Assembly (NCBI GenBank): GCA_033398695.1
Contig: CM065817.1
Span: 31,568,231 to 31,632,230, forward strand
From: Orobanche coerulescens
Lineage: Eukaryota; Streptophyta; Magnoliopsida; Lamiales; Orobanchaceae
DNA length: 64,000 bases
Reading direction: 5' to 3'
Both the position numbers and the translations under genes were made by a program. Positions within the stretch are counted from its first letter, which is position 1, and each line of letters begins with the position of its first letter. Below are positions 33,589 to 44,515 of the stretch, one piece after another. Under the pieces are notes generated by a model. It was not told where the DNA came from. It worked only from the letters and a program-made list of their open reading frames with translations, and searched no databases.

Positions 33589-34080
33589 GGACAGTTGACT
33601 TCCATTTCGTCATTTTTCATTCTCTTCACTCATTTTCGACGGGAGAAGCTCGTGAGAGGTGATTTTGGGCGATTGGAAGCGATCCATCTTCAAACATCAA
33701 CATCTTTGGTTGGAGAACAAGGATTACACAACATCTAATCCATTTTATCGTCCAAATCAAGGTAAAAATCCTTAGAACCCTATTTTTTGGGAATTTTGGG
33801 GTTTTTCCTAGATTCGTCTGATTTATCCATTCTGAAGCTTGAGAACCTTGAGATTATGATGTATCTATCCCGTATACATGCTTTTCCTACGATTTTAGGG
33901 ATTGGTTTGTGCTGTTTTCGGACTTGTGAGGGTTTGGGTGATTTTCCAAACTCTAGTTGTTTACCCTTGTATTTTCGTGAATCGTAAACGGGTTTCGGGA
34001 GTTTCTTCTTGAATTATGAGTATGGATTATTGATTATCATATCCCTTACGAATCGTTTAGGTGCCGGAAGCGCATTCTTG

Positions 34081-35213
34081 TGTTGGAATATTTATTCCAC
34101 ACATTATTTAATTTATGTTTTGATGATTAAAGTTGCTAAACTACAAAACAACATCGAGGCGAAGCAAAACGGCGAAGCAGACGAAGACGCAAAAATACAA
34201 TCTGGACTGCATTAGCGCACGCTAAGGGACATATGTTAGCGCACGCTAACGAGGAGTCAGCTGCATTCCAGCCTAGTATCGAAGTAAGCTGCAGTGAAGT
34301 CAGCAGATGGATAGCGCACGCTACCCTCTATTATTAGCGCACGCTACCCTCTATTATTAGCGCACGCTACAAAGGATGATTAGCGCACGCTAAGACTTTT
34401 GAATCTAGTCAATCCGAACGTTGGGAAAAGCAGGTCAAAGTCAGCATATCAAACGGTCACTTTGACAATCCATGCAACGGATATATTGGATTAGCGCACG
34501 CTACAAAGGAAGTGGTAGCGCACGCTAACTGTTAAGGGCAGTAGCTACTGGACTGAAATATAAAGTGATTAACGCACGCTACATGAAAGCCTTTACGTAC
34601 GCTAGAGCAAAAATGTGCGATAGCGTACGCTAAGAAGGAAGGCTAGCGCACGCTAGCTAGTCAAGCGACAACGGCTAGTAAGGAGGAAGAAGGCTATAAA
34701 TACCAAGGAGTTGGTATTATTCCACACAACAACATTGAGCAAAGCATACATACGTGTTATATCATTGTAAACATTATAGTTGTTGTTCTTGAGCTTAATT
34801 AAGAGTGATTGAGTGTTATACACAAGATCATACACGAGCGATAAAAAGAAAAGATACGATTTGATTCGGTGTTATTAGGATCAAGGATCCGGCATTGTTA
34901 GAATCACAATCGCTATCTTAGTGAGGTTTATCTAGTACCCATAGAAAGCTAGAGTGGTTGATTCCTTATCCAATAGAAAAGGAAAAACGGTTTTACTCGG
35001 ACCGATAGAAGACGAGCTTGTAACGGTAATCCCTCGACCGATAGAAGAGAGGCGTAGAGGTTTTGATCTTAAGCCTAAAGAAAAAGATACATCGAGAGAG
35101 GACGTAGGCTTCGTTAATAGCCGAACCTCTATAAATCCTCGTGTCCTTTATTTTCCACAATTTATTTTCGCTTCCGCATAAAACGGCGCAAATATCCGAT
35201 TTGGTACCCAACA
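34081..35213 (+). repeat. TR-GAG 5' LTR
   Basis: Carries TAGCGCACGCTA words from 34213 to 34655 and a TATA box CTATAAATACC at 34694-34704. It differs from its sister mainly in 34399-34675. Confidence 0.94.
34213..34655. repeat. TAGCGCACGCTA array in the TR-GAG 5' LTR
   Basis: About 12 copies, including TAGCGTACGCTA and TAACGCACGCTA forms, in U3 upstream of the TATA box. A 22-bp unit with ACCCTCTATTAT between words is tandemly repeated near 34325-34365. Confidence 0.9.
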
Positions 35214-35271
35214 ATTGGTATCGGAGCGGTACTCCTATACGCGGCTTAACATCCGAGGAGAAAAAGATCCA

Positions 35272-36817
35272 ATGGCATTTCAAATGGCTCCCGTCGAAGG
35301 CCTTGCTCTCAACCGGCCACCATTTTTTGATGGCTCAAACTTCATGACGTGGAAGAAGAAGATGTCTATATTCATCCGAGCATATGACATCGAGCTTTGG
35401 AAGGTGATTTGTCTTGGTCCGAAAATTCCGACAAACTCCAACGGTACGCTCAAAACCTTCGAAGAATATGACGATTCCGATTGGAAAAACGACCACTACA
35501 ATTGTAAGGCAACTCAACTTCTCTATTGTGCCTTAAATCCGGAAGAACACAACCGGATATCATCGTGTGATAGTGCCAAAGAAATCTGGAAAATGCTTGA
35601 GGTAACACACGAAGGTACGTCTCAAGTCAAGGAGACGAAGATAAACATGCTCCTTCACGATTATGAATTATTCCAAATGAAGGACGATGAATCCATCTCG
35701 ATTATGCTTGACCGATTTTCGGTTATCACTAATGGATTAGCATGTTACGGAAAACCACTTTCGAGTAGTGAGAAAGTAAAGAAAATTCTCCGATCACTAC
35801 CTCGAGAATGGGGCCAGTGCAGTTACGGCAATAATGGAATCCAAAGATTTAAATACTCTCGATTTTAGTGCTCTCGTTGGTTCTCTTATCAACTATGAGA
35901 TCGTTCTAAAATCTCGGAATGCCAAACCGAAACCGAAGGAGAGGTCGATAGCCTTCAAAGCTAAAATGACAAAGAAGAAAGAAGAAACCCCGGTGGACGA
36001 AAGCGATGAAGAAATGGCATATTATGCCAAAAATATTAATAAGTTCCAACACTTATTAAACCGGAGGAAGAAGGACATTCAAGCGGGCGAACCTAAGAAA
36101 TTCGACAACACTTGTCGATTATGTGGTAAACCAGGCCACTTTGCTAAGAACTGCCGAGTAAAGCAAAAGGAGGTTCTAATCGCAACATGGAGCGACGAAG
36201 ATCCCGATGAAGATTTTCTTGAACAAAATAATCTCGCGCTCATGGCCCGGAGTTCATTCGACGATAGCGACGTCGAAAGCCAAGTAAGTAATTCCTACGA
36301 CGAACTTTTTGAAGCATTCGAATTATTACATACGGACTATCAAAATGCTTTAAATGAAATTAAATCCCTCAAGTCTAAAATTAAATCTTTGGAAATTGAA
36401 AATTCCAAAATTATAGAGAAGGGAAAATTTGTTGAAATCGATCATTCAAAGTATATTGAAAATGAAAATATTTTGAAGAATGATCTCGCTAAAATCCAAA
36501 CCGAGCTTAAATCTTTGACAAAGAAATTCTCGTGCGGAAACGAGAAATTTGAACAAATGCTTGGTGTTCAAAAATTTACTTTGAATAAAGAGGGGTTAGG
36601 ATTCAAAACTCGTTTGAAAAATGAATCCGTTAATTTCAATATACCCCATTGCGAAAAGTGTTTAAAAATCGGGCATCATATTTCTAATTGCAAAAGCCCA
36701 AGACGGACGATAAAAATTAAAAAGATTTGGGTTCCTAAAGGAACAAACGTTTCAAACATCGTCTATGTTCCAAAAGAAAAACCAACTATCGGTTGGATCC
36801 CCAAAAATAAATTTTAA
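35272..36817 (+). pseudogene. gag: TR-GAG gag with two zinc knuckles and one frameshift
   Basis: The first ATG of the frame is at 35272 (MAFQMAPVEG). The capsid domain is of the plant Copia type (NFMTWKKKMSIFI near 35340; SAKEIWKMLEVTHEGTSQVK near 35575). A one-base shift near 35815 joins the frame that stays open to 36817. A classic CCHC knuckle, CRLCGKPGHFAKNC, lies at 36116-36157. A coiled coil (near residues 180-280 of the second part) and a second knuckle-like CEKCLKIGHHISNC (36652-36693) follow. The tail ends with IWVPKG, the point where SIRE elements run into protease. So gag stops just before pol. Confidence 0.88.
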
Positions 36818-37254
36818 CAAATGATATTTTACAAAGGGGGAGAAGGATATAATATTTTCAGGGGGAGTTTATACCTTTATTAATGCATAAATTGGTATCA
36901 TGCATATTTATTTCATTTGGTATCCTTTATATTTTTTGTTATTTTTTTGATGAAAACAAAAAGGGGGAGAAAGATATGAATTGAGATAAAAATGATAAAA
37001 ATGAGAAGGAGATGCAGAGGAGATAAAAATGAGAAAAATCGAAGAAGTCGAAAAGAAAAAGAAAGCATACAAAAAGGGGGAGTTGAAAAAATTGAAAAAC
37101 GAAAAACGACGGAGTTGAAAAATGAAGAAGTCGAAAAAGAAGAAAAAGAAAAGAAATGGAGAAACTAACGAAACGATCAAAGCCGAAAACTTTGATTCGT
37201 ATAAATATACAGATATTATTTTTTACAGATTATCCAATTCAAGAGTTGTTTTGT
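36818..37254. other. TR-GAG non-coding 3' region
   Basis: Purine-rich and AT-rich, with several AAAGGGGGAG words (near 36832, 36960, 37072) resembling extra polypurine tracts. No gene. Confidence 0.65.
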
Positions 37255-37323
37255 AATCATCAAAAAGGGGGAGATTGTTGGAATATTTATTCCACACATT
37301 ATTTAATTTATGTTTTGATGATT
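37255..37323 (+). promoter_or_regulatory. Stem bracketing the TR-GAG polypurine tract and LTR start
   Basis: AATCATCAAAA (37255-37265) pairs perfectly with TTTTGATGATT (37313-37323) inside U3. The loop holds the purine tract AGGGGGAGA, the LTR start at 37276 and a small inner hairpin GGAATA-TT-TATTCC. Confidence 0.65.
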
Positions 37324-38408
37324 AAAGTTGCTAAACTACAAAACAACATCGAGGCGAAGCAAAACGGCGAAGCAGACGAAGACGCAAAAATACAATCTGG
37401 ACTGCATTAGCGCACGCTAAGGGACATATGTTAGCGCACGCTAACGAGGAGTCAGCTGCATTCCAGCCTAGTATCGAAGTAAGCTGCAGTGAAGTCAGCA
37501 GATGGATAGCGCACGCTACCCTCTATTATTAGCGCACGCTACCCTCTATTATTAGCGCACGCTACAAAGGATGATTAGCGCACGCTAAGACGTTTGAATC
37601 TAGTCAATCCGAACGTTGGGAAAAGCGGTCAAATCGGCATATCAAGCGGTCACTTTGACAATCCATGCAACGGATATATTGGATTAGCGCACGCTACAAA
37701 GGAAGTGGTAGCGCACGCTAGCTGGCGTAAGCGATAGCTCTTGGACTGAAATATAAAGTGATTAACGCACGCTACATGAAAGCCTTTACGTACGCTAGAG
37801 CAAAATGTGCGATAGCGTACGCTAAGAAGGAAGCTAGCGCACGCTAGCTAGTCAACCGGGCAAGAACGGCTAGTAAGGAGGAAGAAGGCTATAAATACCA
37901 AGGAGTTGGTATTATTCCACACAACAACATTGAGCAAAGCATACATACGTGTTATATCATTGTAAACATTATAGTTGTTGTTCTTGAGCTTAATTAAGAG
38001 TGATTGAGTGTTATACACAAGATCATACACGAGCGATAAAAAGAAAAGATACGATTTGATTCGGTGTTATTAGGATCAAGGATCCGGCATTGTTAGAATC
38101 ACAATCGCTATCTTAGTGAGGTTTATCTAGTACCCATAGAAAGCTAGAGTGGTTGATTCCTTATCCAATAGAAAAGGAAAAACAGTTTTACTCGGACCGA
38201 TAGAAGATGAGCTTGTAACGGTAATCCCTCGACCGATAGAAGAGAGGCGTAGAGGTTTTGATCTTAAGCCTAAAGAAAAAGATACATCGAGAGAGGACGT
38301 AGGCTTCGTTAATAGCCGAACCTCTATAAATCCTCGTGTCCTTTATTTTCCACAATTTATTTTCGCTTCCGCATAAAACGGCGCAAATATCCGATTTGGT
38401 ACCCAACA
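37276..38408 (+). repeat. TR-GAG 3' LTR
   Basis: Same length as its sister. Palindrome words run 37408-37846; TATA box at 37889-37899. Confidence 0.94.
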
Positions 38409-38537
38409 TCTTGGACCTACCGAACTCATACTCTTTTCCATACAATTTCTCGATGTCTCAAAGGCAAGTATATATTTATGATTATACGTTCTCGACTTTG
38501 AAAGTAAGATATATGAATGGAATGATTGTTTATATCC

Positions 38538-38680
38538 ACTATGGGGCGGGCCTACAGGTCCCCTGAGGGTTTCGTAGCCTTTGGTGCGATTCTACGGATA
38601 ATTTGGGTTAACCACTCTGGGGCGGGCCGACGGGTCCCCTGAGGGTTCCGTAGCCTCTGGTGCGGTTCCACGGTTGATTA
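38538..38680. repeat. Tandem pair in the Tekay-1 LTR
   Basis: Two units of 76 bp start at 38538 and 38614 and share TGGGGCGGGCC, GGTCCCCTGAGGGTT and CGTAGCCT words. The flanking sequence is shared with the three-LTR element, which has a different repeat here (49822-50016). Confidence 0.8.
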
Positions 38681-39237
38681 TGCATGTATTGATGTGATGC
38701 TATGAGATTTAGTTATTCCGGAATATTAGTCTTGAATTGATGAATTGACGGTTACCTTTACTTTATTATCGAGGAGTATTGTGTTTCATACTTGATATAC
38801 TTGCACTAGCTATTCGACGGCTAACCCCTTTATGGGGGAAATACTTTTTATGTATTTCAGGTTCCAGGAGAGCGGATAGGCAGGTATCGGGTCGGCATGA
38901 AGATGATGGGCAAGCGTGATACTGTGTCTTATCTCCGGTTATGTTTTGTGTCCCTCCATTCAGTGTTATTGTACTGGAATGGTTATTGAATACTTGAGTA
39001 TTATTTGTTTTCAGTCTTCCTTGATGTTCCGGCCTGTGTTGTCGAGATTTTGATTCTATAATGTGATGTATTTGAATACATTGGACATGGTTTGAATACC
39101 CTTTGTATCGTCTTTCATTTCATTGTATTTGGACCTTCTCCGTCAAGTTTTATAGTTCCGCGTATGATTAGCCTTATGGGTCCTACGGTGGGGTTCACGG
39201 CGCTGTAATATACCCTGAATAACTTGGGGGTGTTACA

Positions 39238-39854
39238 CTACTATCATGTATTGTGTCTCATTTACAAAAGGAGAATATCTGTAGTTAAATTTAGCAGGGA
39301 ATTTCCCAAACTTTATCGCCACTACTGTCATGTAAAGACACTCATACTGATGGATAGGAAGCCACTAATATCAATACTTACCGACATAGCGTTGTTTATG
39401 CTTTCCTTCACACACATCGGCACGTCCTTCCACTAGGCCCACAACATTTAAACTCTATCTCGAATGAGAACTCCTATATATCGACGATATGCAACTGCGC
39501 CGTCAGAAGACAATACGGGGGCTCCATACTTATTAACCGGTATGGTGTGCGGACTATTATCCAAAACATGTCTGTCAAGTACATAACACTTAGATGATCC
39601 CCGATTTTTCTTCTTCTTATTCTTCTCAGATGTCGACAGTCGTGCCAAGCCATCTGCTTCAGATAGAAGATCCTCGACAAGCTTGCCCTTCGACCGTCTA
39701 GCACTGCGCCACATTTTCTCCTCGGACCATGGAACAAATATGTAAGCCTCTGTAGGGCTTATCAAACTGGTTGTGAGTGGCCGACCCGTATCGTCGACCT
39801 CAGGAATGGCCGGTACCATGGATGGCATGAAAAGAGTCGGGGGCGGACCGTGTG
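39238..39854 (-). pseudogene. Degraded plant En/Spm-like transposase fragment (possible)
   Basis: A minus-strand open frame runs 39828-39448 (127 codons). Its end, NKYGAPVLSSDGAVAYRRYI, with GVLIRDRV after it, recalls the plant Ptta/En/Spm transposase domain, in which a similar block precedes a Trp-Lys-Asp-Val-Pro segment. After the stop at 39448 the same frame gives WKDVPMCVKESI near 39410, in keeping with this, followed by a GTAAGTATT that could be a donor site. The N-terminal part has a Lys-rich stretch. No catalytic residues can be assigned. I recognise the family only by pattern. This is the only spacer between the two Tekay elements. Confidence 0.4.
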
Positions 39855-40359
39855 TGTAACACCCCTCATATATTCAGGAATATTACAGCGCCGTAAATCC
39901 TTTACATAAGAATTTACAAGGCTGAAGAAATGGAAAGACAATAACAGATACCAACATATGAAAGTAATTGAATAAAACACAACAGTTCCGGGCTAATACC
40001 GAGAATACAATATCCGAAGGAAGAATATTAATACATCACCAAAATCGATCAACACAAATGATGACGTACTCGAGTACTTATTAAAAACAACACAAACAAC
40101 AGACATTTAAACCCGGCCGGAACATCACTCTGCACCCTCGTCGTCATGCAGCTCCTGTGGTTGTTTCCCTGTTCTCCTGGATCCTGAACATAAAGAGATG
40201 TTCACCCCCGAAGGAGTTAGCACAACGATGTTAGTACAAGTACGATAATCATACAACAATGATTAAATCAATAATAATCATGACAAGTTTCTCCAACGAG
40301 AAATAATAACAACACATATCACATCATAACAGTCTCAACATACTCGTGGTATTCCAATG

Positions 40360-40500
40360 ATCCAGCGCACACAGCTATAGATTCCCATGATGATCCCGTC
40401 GGACCAAAGCATGGTGGAACTACCTGTCCAACGATCCAGCGCACACAGCTATAGATTTCCCATGATTATTCCTGTCGGATCAACGCATGGTGGACAATTA
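40360..40500. repeat. Tandem pair in the Tekay-2 LTR
   Basis: Two units share GATCCAGCGCACACAGCTAT, CCCATGAT and CATGGTGGA words (near 40369 and 40434). They sit at about the same distance from the LTR end as the tandem repeats of the other Tekay-like LTRs. Confidence 0.75.
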
Positions 40501-40762
40501 ATCATAACACATGTACACAGTACAATCATAACGTAACCGACATAATACGAACAATTCTAATTAAAGTACATGCCTCGATTCGATGACAAGAATAATACTT
40601 CCACGAATATCAAAACACTCGAAGGTCGCCCCTTCGATCAATCACGTTGCTAAGCTCGAACCTTAACAAAAGAAATAATATAGAATTCATCTCATGTCGA
40701 ACGAACATCAAATAATCCAAATTATGATCGAAAGTTCATAAAATGTAACCTGTCTGACCTGC

Positions 40763-40931
40763 TTAACATACGTCACGTACCCTTGGTAGCGTACGTTAAG
40801 CCTACTCGTTAGCGTACATAAGCTGCGAAGTCTAGCATAAGCTAACCATGTATCGACAGTTCCTCTCTGATCAGTCGACTTAACTCCTCTGATGATATAA
40901 CGTACATTACGTACCAAACGTAGCGTACGTT
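40763..40931. repeat. TAGCGTACGTTA words next to the SIRE insertion
   Basis: About five words (40787-40798 is TAGCGTACGTTA) in the Tekay-2 U3. The last word, at 40920, is cut by the SIRE insertion. Confidence 0.75.
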
Positions 40932-42344
40932 TGTTAGGAATACTTGTTACATTTTGATGATGTCATTAATGTAATTCAAATGTTTATTACTTGGCAAAAA
41001 TGTAGGGAAGAACCAAATGAGTATCTTCCATAGGCCAAATTACGTTAAGTTAAATACTTGGCAAAATGTAAAGAAGAAAAAATTAGTATCTTCTATAGGA
41101 CAAATTAAGTTAGGCTCAAATCGGCTAAGTACAAAGGTACAACTAAGTTCATCATAGAAGTACATCCGAGTCAAGTCAGAGAAGTTCTGGTCAACAAAAA
41201 TTCATCAGAGATGTTTGACCAGACTGCAGTTAAGTGACTTCATACAAGTCATCTGATCAGGCGAGTTTCAAACAGTCACCATCAGAGAAGTCCAAACTGC
41301 AGAGAAGATGACTGTACATCAGCCTACTTGACTTATAAAGAGATCAGCCAAGTACTCCATGTCCACGTCAGCATGTGTTGAATAGTCAAATATTATGGAA
41401 AGTCACATGCAAGCGTGAAGAGACACATTGGAGAGATTCCCGCAAGGATATGAATTAAATAATTCATCCAAACCTACCACTGAATACTTTAATCCTTTTA
41501 TATTCAAAAGATGCGGCGCCTCACATGCAAAGTCTTCACAACGGTCGAACGATGGATTAAAATATGGGAATCCAGCCTTGCAACATTCAGAAAAATAAAC
41601 AAAGAAGTCTATTTCTCCAACGGACGGATTTGTTAGAAGATTTGCAACGGCTATGAAGAATGCTCAAGGATCAACACCTATATATATCCGAAGATTTGAA
41701 GTTGAGCAAACACCAGTGCGAACAAAATCTCAAGCAATCAAAGCATTCAAAGCAATCAAAAAGCGAACTATAGCATCGTGAAAAGAGCAGTTCTCAAAAG
41801 TTCATATTTGAAGAAGCTCTTAGTTGGAGAAGACAAAAACTCGTGTCTTTAATCCTGAGTTCGGGATACTTCATTGGTTGAAGTTCGAGACTGTAAAGGC
41901 AACCAAGGATCGCGGATCAAGAGGTTCAAAGTAGTCAAGGGAGTTGCAACGGTAAGGATTTCCACTGGTTGGAAGCTGTTGTAATTGGTTGAATCACTGT
42001 AATCTTTATCACTGGTTGACAATTATAGTGAATTCATCTCCAACTGGTTTGGAGAAAAGTGGATTAGTAGAGGATTACCCCACCTCTGAGACCACTATAA
42101 CTGCCTGCGTATTTTACTGTTTTATAGAATCATACTTTAACTGCTGCATTCATTGTTAAGTGTTTCATTGGTTGTTTTTTTATTCGTCATCAGCTGACTT
42201 CCGCACGTATTGAGAACAAACGACTCTAAGTCATTTGCATATCTATCAGCTGGGAAACTTACTCTTCGTGAAAAAGAGTTTAAGAGTTTCAATAAGTCTA
42301 TTCACCCCCCTCTAGACTTATTCCTGGATGACTTGTGACCTACA
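40932..42344 (+). repeat. SIRE 5' LTR
   Basis: TATA-like CCTATATATATCC at 41678-41690. The primer-binding site follows directly (GTGGTATGAGAGAGG from 42346). Highly similar to 59876-61287. Confidence 0.92.
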
Positions 42345-42430
42345 AGTGGTATGAGAGAGGTTGGTTCATTCATCTCACGAACCAGATCCATATATCAAGG
42401 ATATATATTTTTTTAAACTCTCATTGAAAA

Positions 42431-44513
42431 ATGGAACACATGTACTCTAGATTACCTGTGTTTTCAGTTGACGAGTATGATCTTTGGAAGATAAGGATGC
42501 AGGCACACTTATCTTCAATCCATGATGACATGTGGTGTATCATAGAGGACGGCCCGTTCATAGTCGAGAAGGACAACACTCCTGAGGAGATTGCAGCTGG
42601 GAAGCCTAAAAAGATCCAAAAGAAGCGGACGGAGCTGACCCCAGAAGAAAGAAAGCTGGCCAACCTTGACAACCGGGCCAGAGACATGCTGTATCAAACT
42701 CTTGACAAATCAACAATGGTCAAGATCAAAAACTGCAAACACGCCAAGGAAATCTGGGACACATTAGCCTTAATGTGTGAGGGAACAGAGCTGATCAAAG
42801 AGAACAAGTTGTCAATTGCTACTCAAAAATTTGACAACTTCAAAATGAAGAATGGCGAATCAATAGACCAAGTGGACACAAGGTTCACTGAGATCATCAA
42901 TGAGATCAACTCTCTTGGTAAATCTTATGGCAACAGGGAAATGGCGCTGAAGGTCCTAAGATCTCTCAATCCTGAGTGGAGCATGAAGGTGGTGGCCATG
43001 AGAGAATCCAAGGATCTTCATAAAATAAAGATCCAAGAGCTGTTCTCCGACCTGAAGGCTTATGAGTTCGAGCTCCCAAGTTCATCATCAACCGAGCCTA
43101 CATAGAAGGGAATAGCCTTTGCAGCCGAGTCCCCCGCCAAGAGCCTATCTGATGTAAAGCCTCCAAATCCATTAGATTTTGAGGAAGAAATGGCGTTCAT
43201 AATGCAGAGGTTCAGCAACTTCTGGCAGAACTACTCCAAATACAAAAAGAATTATAAGGAGAATCCCAGAAGAAACCAAAAAGTCGGAAGCTGGAAGGTG
43301 GAGTGTTAAAACTGCCATAACACAGGACACATTCAAATCGATTGTCCTGATCTTAAGAAAGACGAGAGCAAGAAGGAGGTGAGCAGAAAAGAAGACCGAA
43401 GGAAGGCCCTCATTGGAGAAGATCAAGAGCATGTAGAGTCAAGCATCGGATTCTTCTCTGATGATGATGAAGAGTATGATTGCCTGATGGCCAACCGAGA
43501 TGATGAAGAGGTAACATCAAAACCCTCTGTTTCAAATAATAGTTCAGCCATATCACAAGATATGGACTTGCACGAATCTGTAAATCAGCTACTTAAGGAT
43601 TTTGAGGCACTAAAATCTTCACACCTATCTGTATCAGCCGAGAAGTCTCGGCTGCAAGATGAGAATAGGCAGCTGAAAAATGATTTTGAAAAGCTCAGCC
43701 TAGAATTGAATCAAGTAAAATCTGATTTTGAAAACCAGGCTGCAGTTAACTTGAAAAACCAGGCTGATGTCACTACAGCTGAGATAAAACGATTAATTGT
43801 TTTGAATAGTGAAAAATCAGCTACACTTGCTCATGTCAAATCCGAATTTACTAAACTGACTCAGGTAAGTAAGACTCAGGCGCAGGAAATAACCTCCCTG
43901 AAGGTGTCTTTAACTCTGGACAAACTGTGTACTAATAAAAGGCCACTATATTCCAGATCAGGCCTTGGATATGATCCCCACACTCCCTTTAGTTCTAAAA
44001 CCACTTTCATCAAGGGAGAAACAATTGTCTCGTCTGCTGAGCCTATATACAAAACGGTATTTAAAAATAGGCAACAGCCAAGTCACAAGTCTAGGGTGCA
44101 GCCAGGGTATACAAGGCAGCCACCTAGACAAGCGACTAGGCAATGGACAAAGCAGAAGCAGCAGCCCAGACAATATGCCTATTATTATCAAAAACTCCCC
44201 AAAAACAGATTTCAAAATGGGAGGGGCAAATGGAAACCTCAAGGTTATCCTAACTTTCAAAATGAACAAGTGTGGAGACCCCAAAGATTTAACAAATGGT
44301 CTCAGCCAAGGTTTAGAAATGGCCCACACTACCAATATTATGAGGCATATCCGGTATACAATCCTACCAGAGGATACAGACCCAGACCTTACACACCTTA
44401 TAAGGGTAATAATAATAACAATTTTCACAATCCAAGGAGAAATCAATTCTCCAGGAAACCATCTAACCCTAGAAGACCTACACAGATTTGGGCACCTAAA
44501 TCTCTGCTTGTAT
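42431..44513 (+). pseudogene. gag: SIRE gag
   Basis: The start at 42431 gives MEHMYSRLPVFSVDEYDLWK, followed by the Copia capsid domain (HAKEIWDTLALMCEGTELIK near 42735; VLRSLNPEWSMKVVAMRES near 42953). TAG at 43103-43105 and TAA at 43307-43309 interrupt it, the latter inside the zinc knuckle (NCHNTGHIQIDC). From 43379 a long frame holds an acidic part, a coiled coil (near 43560-43930) and a basic Gln/Arg/Tyr-rich part (near 44080-44480), ending with a stop at 44513-44515. The basic part probably binds nucleic acid. Only three stops separate it from an intact frame. Confidence 0.87.
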
Positions 44514-44515
44514 GA

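Larger units (their letters stand above)
34081..38408 (+). mobile_element. TR-GAG: gag-only Copia-derived element in the Tekay-1 3' LTR
   Basis: Two 1133-bp LTRs (34081-35213, 37276-38408) with TGTTGGAATA...ACCCAACA ends are flanked by TCTTG (34076-34080, 38409-38413). A primer-binding site follows the first LTR and a purine tract precedes the second. The only gene is gag; protease, integrase, RT and RNase H are absent. Gag features and the purine tract resemble SIRE-type Copia. This matches the TR-GAG class of non-autonomous elements. Confidence 0.93.
27015..39237 (+). mobile_element. Tekay-1: Tekay-lineage chromovirus, left end outside window, with nested insertions
   Basis: After the Tat element the interrupted 5' LTR ends at 27458. 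A primer-binding site, gag, protease, RT, RNase H, integrase with a C-terminal chromodomain, a purine tract and a 3' LTR follow. The RT and integrase and the chromodomain-like tail identify the Tekay (Del) lineage of Ty3. It is broken by a hAT MITE, a TR-GAG in the 3' LTR, several stops and a frameshift. Confidence 0.9.
32886..39237 (+). repeat. Tekay-1 3' LTR, split by a TR-GAG element
   Basis: The LTR runs 32886-34080 and 38414-39237 (about 2.0 kb), TGTAATACCC...GGTGTTACA. The TR-GAG element and one copy of TCTTG separate the halves. U3 holds the TAGCGCACGCTA array (33050-33571) and a TATA box TATATATT at 33581-33588. A tandem pair of about 76 bp lies at 38538-38680. Confidence 0.9.
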
